40,715 nt of DNA from Bacteroidaceae bacterium (lineage in GTDB: Bacteria; Bacteroidota; Bacteroidia; Bacteroidales; Bacteroidaceae): NCBI GenBank assembly GCA_017621515.1, contig JAGASY010000002.1, positions 1 through 40,715 on the forward strand, given 5' to 3'. The translations under genes were made by a program, and so were the position numbers. The notes beneath the pieces were generated by a model, which worked only from the letters and a program-made list of their open reading frames with translations, had not been told where the DNA came from and ran no database searches. Numbering within the stretch: the first letter of the stretch is position 1; every line of letters starts with the position of its first letter. This document shows positions 1 through 7,218 of this stretch, in pieces.

Positions 1-411
1 GCAAATTTGTAGCGCACTGTCGTTGCCGGAACAGTGCGCTGAAAAAGTGATGACAGCGCGCTGGAAATATCAAAACTTAGTAGATTGGAGAAGAGAACTC
101 TTCGCCAAAGATAAATGAATGTAAAAGAACTGTCAAAAAACGAAACATAATTTCACATTTCAATGAGGTGTTTGAAAATGCGCATAGAATCCCCATTCTT
201 CGATAAAAGTTCGGAACGCTTCATTTTGACGCGTGCCAGAGGGCTTGGATTTTTAACATTTGACAAAATCAAAAAGAAAGTATATTGGTATAATTTCAGC
301 AAAATGCAACCAAAACAGTTAAAGCAGTTCTCATTTTATCAAAATAGAACGTCACTCAAAAAAAACGATGTCAAAAATTTTTTTATGGGAGCATTTTTCG
401 CCTATATCTGA
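1..411 (+). repeat. Dispersed intergenic repeat, copy A (partial)
   Basis: This is the right-hand part of a repeat also found at 14905-15825, 21872-22744, 29248-30131 and 40316-40715; its left part lies outside the window. It holds three units of the 22-bp-period array (10-63), then the shared block around 121-160, the highly conserved core at 220-275 (TTGACGCGTGCCAGAGGGCT) and the block ending in a T-run plus ATGGGA near 380-392. The expected terminal repeat is not recognisable after about position 405, so the right end is eroded. An 82-codon open frame at 163-411 is not supported as a gene, because differences between copies fall equally on all three codon positions. From 412 to 594 I see nothing beyond AT-rich intergenic DNA. 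Confidence 0.85.
10..63 (+). repeat. 22-bp-period CAGYGCRCTG array in copy A (3 units)
   Basis: The 10-mers start at 10 (AGCGCACTG preceded by T), 32 (CAGTGCGCTG) and 54 (CAGCGCGCTG), exactly 22 bp apart. The first two are inverted complements and could pair as a 9-bp stem with a 12-nt loop. Upstream units would lie before the window start. Confidence 0.85.
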
Positions 412-594
412 CATTCATTTTTAGGCAATCCTTTATCTTTTGCAAGCCTCTTCTCCGCCACTGAACATCTTATACAGGCAAGTGCAGACGAATCTGTGCA
501 TGTCATTCTGTATATTCAGGCACATCCCTTGTGGAAACATCTGTAACAGAGTGATAAAACTTGTCAATCCGACACTTATTTGCAAAAAAAAGCG

Positions 595-602
595 TAGCTT
601 TG
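595..602 (+). promoter_or_regulatory. Putative -7 promoter box for the acylation operon
   Basis: TAGCTTTG matches the Bacteroidota -7 consensus TAnnTTTG and lies 28 bp before the first start codon. No TTG occurs at the preferred 19-bp distance upstream, so this is a half-consensus prediction. Confidence 0.55.
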
Positions 603-630
603 CAGTCGGATTTGAAAGGAAAAAATTATA

Positions 631-2058
631 ATGAGGGATAATCTGTTCAAGACATTCCTGCTGACCTTAGTTGTCGTAGCGGCACTGATTGGAATGTTCT
701 TTATGCCGAAGCTCAGTTTTGGCAACACAGAATTGAGACGCGTAAACATTCTGGCCGATGTGGAAAAGCGCGACAAAGATTGCAGGATAATAGAATATAT
801 AAACAAAGATTCGCTCAAAGCCGACAACGCGGCAACGGCTGACAGCGTGCTGAACAAAGTGAAGCGGCAGCAGAAGTATGTTGACGATGTACCCTCGGGC
901 ATGGTAGCCATTGAGGACAGGATTGATTCTGTCAGTTCCGGCAGGGAGATGGACAAGTTCTATTGCGCCTTGTCGTGTGCGTCCGAGCGCAATGTGCGTA
1001 TCGCCTACTTCGGAGATTCATACATCGAAGGCGACATACTGACCCAAGACCTCCGTCATCTGTTCCAAGAGCGTTTCGGAGGAAAGGGAGTGGGATTCGT
1101 CGATATTATGTCGCCTACGGCAGGCTTTCGCCAGACCGCGATACAGAGGGCTTCCGGATGGAGGGCGCACAATGCCAACGACACAAAAGGGCTGGGTTTC
1201 GATGCCAGCTGTCAAGGCATTAACGGACGCTATTTCATTCCGTCGGGAAAGGCTTCTTTCGAGTTGAAAGGACAGACAAGATTGTACGGCACACAACTCG
1301 ACACAATGGAGCTGGCTACCGTCTATTTCACTTCCGGCAACGGACTGAACATTTCCGTGTCTGTCAACGGGGCGGAACACTACACCTTATTTGAGGAGTG
1401 CGACACGACAGAAGAATTGCACGACCGTGTAATGGCGCAGTCGGTAGGCGGACATATCGGTTCTTTCGGCATAGAAGTGGAAGGCGGACAGTCTGCCCGC
1501 TTCTACGGAGTGGCACTGGAGAATAAGAGCGGTGTGACACTCGACAACTTCAGTATGCGGGGAAGCAACGGCTGGCACATATCCGGTATTCCCTACGGTA
1601 CGATGCGACGGTTTGCACAACTGCGTCCGTATGACCTCATCATTCTGCATTACGGACTGAATGTAGCATCGCCAAAGATGTCGGACTACAGCTATTACAC
1701 CAAGCGTTTTGTCAAGACCATCACTCACTTGAAGTCGGCCTATCCGAATGCGAGCATACTCGTCATCGGTGTGGGCGACCGCGATGCGAAAGACGAATAC
1801 GGCGAAATGCATACGATGGGCGGTGTGAGAGAGCTGTTGCACTACCAACGCAAAATGGCAGAAGAAACGAATGTGGCTTTCTGGAGCCTCTACGACGCGA
1901 TGGGCGGAGACGGCAGCATGGCACGGATGGTGGAAAAGAAACAGGCAAATCTTGATTATACTCACATAAACTTTGCCGGCGGCAAGCACATTGCACGTCT
2001 GTTGTTCGATGTGATGATGAACGGCAAGGAGAATTATGAAAAAAGAAAGGGTTTATGA
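631..2058 (+). CDS. Membrane-anchored SGNH/GDSL hydrolase, acylation cassette
   Basis: This 475-residue protein has an N-terminal hydrophobic segment (about residues 6-26) that should anchor it in the inner membrane with the rest in the periplasm. An SGNH-type esterase/acyltransferase fold is indicated by FGDSY with the likely nucleophile Ser130, a block-III-like HYGLN segment near residue 338, and the C-terminal DYTH segment giving Asp442 and His445. Residues about 40-110 form a charged helical linker. Its stop overlaps the next SGNH gene by 4 bp, and an MBOAT gene follows. By analogy with AlgI/AlgX and DltB/DltD systems, it probably receives acyl groups from the MBOAT protein and transfers them to, or removes them from, an envelope glycan. 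The substrate is unknown. Confidence 0.8.
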   Translation: MRDNLFKTFLLTLVVVAALIGMFFMPKLSFGNTELRRVNILADVEKRDKDCRIIEYINKDSLKADNAATADSVLNKVKRQQKYVDDVPSGMVAIEDRIDSVSSGREMDKFYCALSCASERNVRIAYFGDSYIEGDILTQDLRHLFQERFGGKGVGFVDIMSPTAGFRQTAIQRASGWRAHNANDTKGLGFDASCQGINGRYFIPSGKASFELKGQTRLYGTQLDTMELATVYFTSGNGLNISVSVNGAEHYTLFEECDTTEELHDRVMAQSVGGHIGSFGIEVEGGQSARFYGVALENKSGVTLDNFSMRGSNGWHISGIPYGTMRRFAQLRPYDLIILHYGLNVASPKMSDYSYYTKRFVKTITHLKSAYPNASILVIGVGDRDAKDEYGEMHTMGGVRELLHYQRKMAEETNVAFWSLYDAMGGDGSMARMVEKKQANLDYTHINFAGGKHIARLLFDVMMNGKENYEKRKGL

Positions 2059-3104
2059 ACAAGAAACAATTATTGACAATGATAGGTTTTGCGGCAGTCA
2101 TGATATTGGTGGGCACATCTTCATACAAGATGATGTCGGACGATGATGACCTCCTGCCGGGAGACTACGAGACAGCCTACCATGACAAGGAGCATGGAAG
2201 GGAGACGGCTGATGCAGAGGGGCTGTTTACCGAACCTAACGAGGACGAAGCGGCACGGACATTCACGGCAAGTGCGGTGGAGTTCACTCCTGTTGACATA
2301 CCGGTTTCTTTCCGTGGCACAGGCGACAACAAACTGATTGGCGGAGAAAATCTGAACGACATATTCAATCTTATCGCCCACGGCGACTCGGTAGTACGTA
2401 TCTTGCAGATTGGCGACAGCCATGTACGCGGACATTATTTCCCGGTGGCTGTGAGACAGACACTGGAAGAGAGTTTCGGTTCGCAGGCTACAGGCGACGA
2501 CAAAATTACTTATCACACGGACTGCATCGCCTCGGAGACGGGCGAGAGCGGTATCGTATATAGCGCAATAGGCATAAACGGTGCGCGCGCCTCACGCTTT
2601 GCGGAGGACGACATGATTGAAAAAATTGCCGCACAACGTCCGAACATTGTGATTGTAAGTTTCGGAACCAACGAAAGCCATACGAAAGGATATGACGAAG
2701 AGACACACAGCGGAACTATCGACACACTGCTTACACGCATAAGCGAAGTTTGTCCGGATGTGCAGTTCCTGCTGACCACCCCACCCGGCTCATTCATATC
2801 GCAACGCTCCGGACGCACTTATCGCGACCGCCGGGGACGTCGCCGGTATTCATACGTAAAACGGCAGAACACTGTGACTTCGCGCGTGGCGGCAAATATT
2901 GTGAACTATGGCAAGGAGCACCACATTGCAGTGTGGGACATGTATTCCATTGCCGGAGGCGAACAGTTCGCCTGCACCAACTGGCGCGGAGCCGGACTTA
3001 TGAACAACGACCGAATCCATTACACAATCAACGGCTATCGTCTTCAGGGACATCTGCTGGGCGAAGCATTCCTTAAAGCATATAACGAATATGTGGAACA
3101 TTGA
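2055..3104 (+). CDS. Second SGNH/GDSL hydrolase of the acylation cassette
   Basis: This is a 349-residue protein with an N-terminal membrane anchor or uncleaved signal (about residues 6-24) followed by a low-complexity acidic linker. The SGNH fold is seen in IGDSH (nucleophile Ser122), a GTNES block-III motif (Asn expected to form the oxyanion hole) and DRIH near the C-terminus (Asp319, His322). An unusual Arg-rich stretch (RDRRGRRRYSY) lies about residues 256-267 and could bind an acidic substrate. It starts inside the end of the upstream SGNH gene (ATGA overlap), and its own end overlaps the MBOAT gene by 14 bp, which implies tight translational coupling. Two SGNH enzymes with one MBOAT recall alginate-type O-acetylation machines; the actual polymer cannot be deduced. 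Confidence 0.8.
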   Translation: MNKKQLLTMIGFAAVMILVGTSSYKMMSDDDDLLPGDYETAYHDKEHGRETADAEGLFTEPNEDEAARTFTASAVEFTPVDIPVSFRGTGDNKLIGGENLNDIFNLIAHGDSVVRILQIGDSHVRGHYFPVAVRQTLEESFGSQATGDDKITYHTDCIASETGESGIVYSAIGINGARASRFAEDDMIEKIAAQRPNIVIVSFGTNESHTKGYDEETHSGTIDTLLTRISEVCPDVQFLLTTPPGSFISQRSGRTYRDRRGRRRYSYVKRQNTVTSRVAANIVNYGKEHHIAVWDMYSIAGGEQFACTNWRGAGLMNNDRIHYTINGYRLQGHLLGEAFLKAYNEYVEH

Positions 3105-4602
3105 CTGGCAGCGCGTTCTTGAACAGTTGTCGTATTTGCCGCAGCAGCCGATGATATTCAGCAGCGGCATCTTTCTTTTTTTGTTTTTGGGATTTTCATT
3201 CATTTACTGGTGTCTGGGGAAGCATGACACGCTGAGACTGCTGTTTGTGACAGCTTTCTCCTACTACTTCTATTATAAGAGCAGTGGTATCTATCTTGTG
3301 CTGCTTGCCCTTGTCACGACCACCGACTTCTTCATCGCCCGTGCCATCGCGGCAGACCAAGAGGAACGTGCGGCCAGACATCGGGAGGGGCATTCCGCCG
3401 TGCAACGGTTGCTGCTTCTGCTCAGCCTTGTCGTGGATTTAGGATTGCTGTGCTATTTCAAATACACCAATTTCTTCGGAGAAATGCTTGCCCCGCTGTG
3501 GAACGGCACCTTCGAACCGCTCGACATATTCCTTCCGGTGGGCATATCGTTCTTCACATTCCAGTCGATGAGCTATACGATAGATGTGTATCGCGGCAAT
3601 CTGAAACCGCTTGACCGCTGGCTCGACTATGCTTTTTACGTATCGTTTTTCCCACAACTCGTTGCCGGCCCTATTGTACGCGCCCGCGACTTCATTCCCC
3701 AAATCCGTCGTCCGTTGGCTGTCACCAACGAAATGTTCGGCTCGGGAGTCTTTTTCATTGTCGGCGGATTGTTCAAGAAAGCGGTAATTTCCGACTACAT
3801 CAGCGTGAACTTCGTGGAACGAGTGTTTGAACAGCCGGACTTGTATTCCGGACTGGAGAACCTGCTTGCCGTATATGGCTATGCCATGCAGATTTACTGC
3901 GACTTTTCCGGCTACAGTGATATGGCGATAGGTATAGCACTGTTGCTTGGTTTCGAATTTCCCATGAACTTCAATTCTCCTTATAAATCGGCGGACATCA
4001 CAGACTTCTGGAGACGTTGGCACATTTCGCTGTCTTCATGGCTGAAGGACTATCTGTATATTTCGCTTGGAGGAAACAGACACGGAAAGTTCAGACAGTA
4101 CCTTAATCTTATCATCACGATGCTTCTCGGCGGACTCTGGCACGGTGCTTCACTCAATTTCATTGCGTGGGGAGGACTGCACGGTGTGGCACTTGCACTT
4201 GACAAAGTGAAGAACAGTGTGCTCCATCGCCCGAAGGGATACAAAAGCCACGGAATAAAGCGCGTAGTGGAAGTGCTTGTGACTTTCCATTTTGTATGCT
4301 TCTGCTGGATATTCTTCCGCAACACCACATTTGAAGGTTCATGGACAATGATAAAGCAGATATTCACCCATTTCCAGCCACAGATATTCGGGCAGTGGAT
4401 TGAATCGTATTGGGCTGTAGGCAGTTTGATGCTTCTCGGCTATGTGCTCCACTTCCTTCCGTCCGGCATGTCGCTGTCGGTACGCAGATTGGTAGTGCGT
4501 ATGCCTTTGCTCCTTCAGGCACTTTTGATTGTAATTGTCATCTTTATCGTGATACAGATAAAGAGCAGCGATGTGCAGCCGTTCATCTATTTCCAGTTCT
4601 GA
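3091..4602 (+). CDS. MBOAT-family O-acyltransferase (AlgI/DltB type)
   Basis: This polytopic membrane protein of 503 residues has many hydrophobic segments. Family signatures are clear: LVAGPIVRARDF near residue 190, the FWRRWHISLSSWLKDYLY block near 310-327, and GGLWHGAS with the invariant histidine at 351. MBOAT proteins of this type move an acyl group, usually acetyl or D-alanyl, from a cytoplasmic donor across the inner membrane to periplasmic partners. The two overlapping upstream SGNH genes fit those partners. No D-alanine ligase (DltA) or carrier (DltC) gene is nearby, so O-acetylation is more likely than D-alanylation; that is inference. The start at 3091 lies inside the preceding gene, and the N-terminus is soluble before the first membrane helix at about 24-44. 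Confidence 0.9.
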   Translation: MWNIDWQRVLEQLSYLPQQPMIFSSGIFLFLFLGFSFIYWCLGKHDTLRLLFVTAFSYYFYYKSSGIYLVLLALVTTTDFFIARAIAADQEERAARHREGHSAVQRLLLLLSLVVDLGLLCYFKYTNFFGEMLAPLWNGTFEPLDIFLPVGISFFTFQSMSYTIDVYRGNLKPLDRWLDYAFYVSFFPQLVAGPIVRARDFIPQIRRPLAVTNEMFGSGVFFIVGGLFKKAVISDYISVNFVERVFEQPDLYSGLENLLAVYGYAMQIYCDFSGYSDMAIGIALLLGFEFPMNFNSPYKSADITDFWRRWHISLSSWLKDYLYISLGGNRHGKFRQYLNLIITMLLGGLWHGASLNFIAWGGLHGVALALDKVKNSVLHRPKGYKSHGIKRVVEVLVTFHFVCFCWIFFRNTTFEGSWTMIKQIFTHFQPQIFGQWIESYWAVGSLMLLGYVLHFLPSGMSLSVRRLVVRMPLLLQALLIVIVIFIVIQIKSSDVQPFIYFQF

Positions 4603-4630
4603 GCCTTATCCATAAAATGAGTTCGACACA

Positions 4631-7063
4631 ATGACAGCCAGAATATTCGTTTGCATATTATCCCTGTTCCTGAACATACCGTATGCCGTATCTGGTGAAT
4701 GGGTGTTCACGCGCAAAAGTACAGTTCACGGACTCAGCGACAATCAGGTGCAACATATTCTGCAATTGCGCGACGGACGCATGGCAGTGACCACCAAAGG
4801 GAACATCAATCTTTTCGACGGCAGTAGTTTCAAATATATACACTATGCCGGAGACTGTGAATATGCCCTGAAAGATTACAAAGGGGCATACCATGTGTAT
4901 GAAGACAATTGCCATCGCCTGTGGATAAAGGACTACGGACGGTTGCGGTGTTTCGACCTTACACATACAAGATATGTGACAAATATTGACAGCTTGCTCC
5001 GTGCATTCCATCCGGAAGGTAAAGTAACCGACCTGTTTGTTGACTCTGACGGTGGGCTTTGGTTAGTGACACCACAGTATATCTGCAACGAAAAAGGGGA
5101 CATTCGCATAACCAAACAAGTTTCGTGCGGCGAATTGCAGGATTTAGATACTTCGGAGGAAGGAGTATTTCTGTTTTATTCCAATGGAGAAGCATGGTGC
5201 CATTTCTTCAAAAAGGAGAAGAAAGCATGGCATATAGCCGCCTATGATGAAGAGAAAGCGAGACTGAGCGATGCCTCATCGCTTGTGGTCAAGGCAAAAG
5301 ACGGAGGTTTCTATCAGCTAAGATGCGGAAAGGAATCCGTGCTTCTTCGCTATTCAGCCGACTTGTCGGTATGTTCGGAGTTGCTGAGGACAGACTATAT
5401 TCTGCACACTCTCGCTATTGCCTCCGACAATACGGTATATATCACAAGCCAAAAAGGAATATGGCATATCAATATTTCAGAAGACACGAAAGAACTTATC
5501 GACAGCATTTCGGGAGCGGGAGGAATTCGTCTTTCTTCGGAGAAGTTCAACACGATTTTCTTTGATTCTCAAGGCGGAACATGGCTCGGTTCATACGACA
5601 ACGGACTGCTGTATTCTCATCCTGACAGATTCCGTTTCCAGTCAGTCACTTCGTTCAGCTCACTCGGCATGGACGGAAGCGTGCTGCATAAAGTTAAGGA
5701 ACAGCCTCTGCATGAAGAATATGCCGACGGACATTATACAGACCTCATACGTGACCACCGAGGATGGGTATGGGCAGGAACGGTTGACGGACTGTTGCTT
5801 TTCCGGCACGGAAAGAAGAACCCTGAGAAATTCTATGCAGAAGACGGGCTTTCAAACAACTACGTTCATTCCATCGCTGAAGATTCTTTCGGGAACGTAT
5901 GGCTCGGAACAAGCAACGGCATCACAAAAATAAGTATTGCAGACAAAGACGCTGCGCATCCGAAGTTTGAATGCTTCGGACATGAGGACGGTTGTCTTGC
6001 CGGAGAATATGCAACAGGAAGGGCTTGGACACTTCTCGACGGTGCTGTACTCATGGAAGGCATGGGCGGATGGACTAAATGGTATCCAGACAGTGTAGGC
6101 GGTACTCCCATGCTGCTTCACCCGATACTCGCCGGAGTGACGGTCAACGGATGCAAGTTGAAAGTGGGTGACAAGCTCTTGCCAAAGGCGGAGAACTTCA
6201 TGAAACATTTTGATTTCGACACAGAACAGAACTCACTGGTATTTGAGATTTCACCGCTCAACTATGCACATCCCGCCCGCACAGTATATGCCTACCGGCT
6301 TTCGGACGGGAACAATGCACAGTGGAACATGGTCAAACAGAGCGGAACAGCAACTATGCCGGATGCAAACGGAACGTTACGGCTGTCATTTCTATATCTT
6401 CCGCCCGGAGATTACGAGCTTCTGGTCAAAGCGGCTGTAAGCACTGATGTTATGCGGGCAGAACCGTTGTGTATCACATTCTCCATACGTACTCCGTGGT
6501 GGCAGACCGGATGGGCTTATACCTTATATATATTGTGGGCGGTATTGTGCATTGCCGGCGGCTTTCTGCTGTATAACAGAATCACGAAGATGCGTCTCCG
6601 CCGGAAATACAAGGAGGAACTGCTGTTGCTCAGAATCAAGAGCCTCATCGACCGATGCAATGAATACAAACAGGAAATCAGTCGCAAAACGGTGGAGGAA
6701 GAAGTTCAGAGGACAGACACTGCCGAACAGAATATGTCGGCTTCCGACTATGAGTTTGTGAACAGAGCGATGGCACTTGTGGAGCAGAACCTCGACACCC
6801 CGGGCTATGGTGTGGAGCAATTGAGCCGCGACCTTTGTATGGAGCGAACAGGACTGTATAAGAAGATGACGCATTTGCTTGACAAATCGCCAAGCGTCTT
6901 CATCCGGAATATCCGCATACACCGCGCAGCGGAACTCCTTCGTTCTGGTACGATGAGCGTGGCGGATGTGGCAGAAAAAGTAGGGTTCAGTTCGTCCAGC
7001 CACATGAGCAAGTGCTTTGCGGAAGAGTTCGGATGCACACCGTCCGAATATGTATCGAATTAG
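4631..7063 (+). CDS. Membrane-spanning propeller sensor with AraC DNA-binding domain, no kinase
   Basis: The 810-residue protein begins with a signal sequence and then a periplasmic beta-propeller sensor, with Reg_prop repeats recognisable as DHRGWVWAGTVDGLLLF and DSFGNVWLGTSNGITKI. A Y_Y_Y-like domain follows (about 540-620), then one transmembrane helix (about 629-648). A helical linker of about 60 residues leads into a C-terminal AraC/HTH_18 domain (about 708-810, ending in SSSSHMSKCFAEEFGCTPSEY). Classical hybrid two-component regulators of this architecture have histidine kinase and receiver domains between the membrane helix and the HTH. Here there is no room for them, so signalling must be direct, as described for SusR-like regulators. 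It lies 28 bp after the MBOAT gene and is probably co-transcribed with it; its targets may include that operon or the GH31 gene downstream. Confidence 0.85.
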   Translation: MTARIFVCILSLFLNIPYAVSGEWVFTRKSTVHGLSDNQVQHILQLRDGRMAVTTKGNINLFDGSSFKYIHYAGDCEYALKDYKGAYHVYEDNCHRLWIKDYGRLRCFDLTHTRYVTNIDSLLRAFHPEGKVTDLFVDSDGGLWLVTPQYICNEKGDIRITKQVSCGELQDLDTSEEGVFLFYSNGEAWCHFFKKEKKAWHIAAYDEEKARLSDASSLVVKAKDGGFYQLRCGKESVLLRYSADLSVCSELLRTDYILHTLAIASDNTVYITSQKGIWHINISEDTKELIDSISGAGGIRLSSEKFNTIFFDSQGGTWLGSYDNGLLYSHPDRFRFQSVTSFSSLGMDGSVLHKVKEQPLHEEYADGHYTDLIRDHRGWVWAGTVDGLLLFRHGKKNPEKFYAEDGLSNNYVHSIAEDSFGNVWLGTSNGITKISIADKDAAHPKFECFGHEDGCLAGEYATGRAWTLLDGAVLMEGMGGWTKWYPDSVGGTPMLLHPILAGVTVNGCKLKVGDKLLPKAENFMKHFDFDTEQNSLVFEISPLNYAHPARTVYAYRLSDGNNAQWNMVKQSGTATMPDANGTLRLSFLYLPPGDYELLVKAAVSTDVMRAEPLCITFSIRTPWWQTGWAYTLYILWAVLCIAGGFLLYNRITKMRLRRKYKEELLLLRIKSLIDRCNEYKQEISRKTVEEEVQRTDTAEQNMSASDYEFVNRAMALVEQNLDTPGYGVEQLSRDLCMERTGLYKKMTHLLDKSPSVFIRNIRIHRAAELLRSGTMSVADVAEKVGFSSSSHMSKCFAEEFGCTPSEYVSN

Positions 7064-7102
7064 TTGCAATTTTCTTTCCTAAACACGGATAAAACGCTGA
7101 GA

Positions 7103-7147
7103 AACCGTTGATTTCAACATATTTGTTGTTGGAATCAACGGTTTTGT
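7103..7147 (+). terminator. Rho-independent terminator after the acylation/regulator operon
   Basis: A 16-bp stem (AACCGTTGATTTCAAC at 7103-7118 pairing with 7128-7143, one G-T wobble) has a 9-nt loop and is followed by a T-rich run. It separates the regulator from the GH31 promoter. Confidence 0.85.
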
Positions 7148-7149
7148 TA

Positions 7150-7179
7150 TTGAACAGAGAACTTTAATCCGTACTTTTG
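7150..7179 (+). promoter_or_regulatory. Full-consensus Bacteroidota promoter for the GH31 gene
   Basis: TTG at 7150-7152, a gap of exactly 19 bp, then TACTTTTG at 7172-7179 match the -33/-7 promoter consensus of this phylum. The predicted start site near 7186 leaves a leader of about 30 nt before the ATG. Confidence 0.85.
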
Positions 7180-7218
7180 CCGATGAAAATCTATTTCTAA
7201 TCCATAAAACGAATCAAA

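Noticed and set aside
163..411. Small protein genes inside the repeats (163-411, 15122-15397, 22033-22335, 22445-22711, 29228-29503, 29557-29886)
   Set aside because: Translations look alike across copies, but differences fall on first and second codon positions as often as on the third, and frames are broken by stops in copies B and E. The similarity is at DNA level, not protein level.
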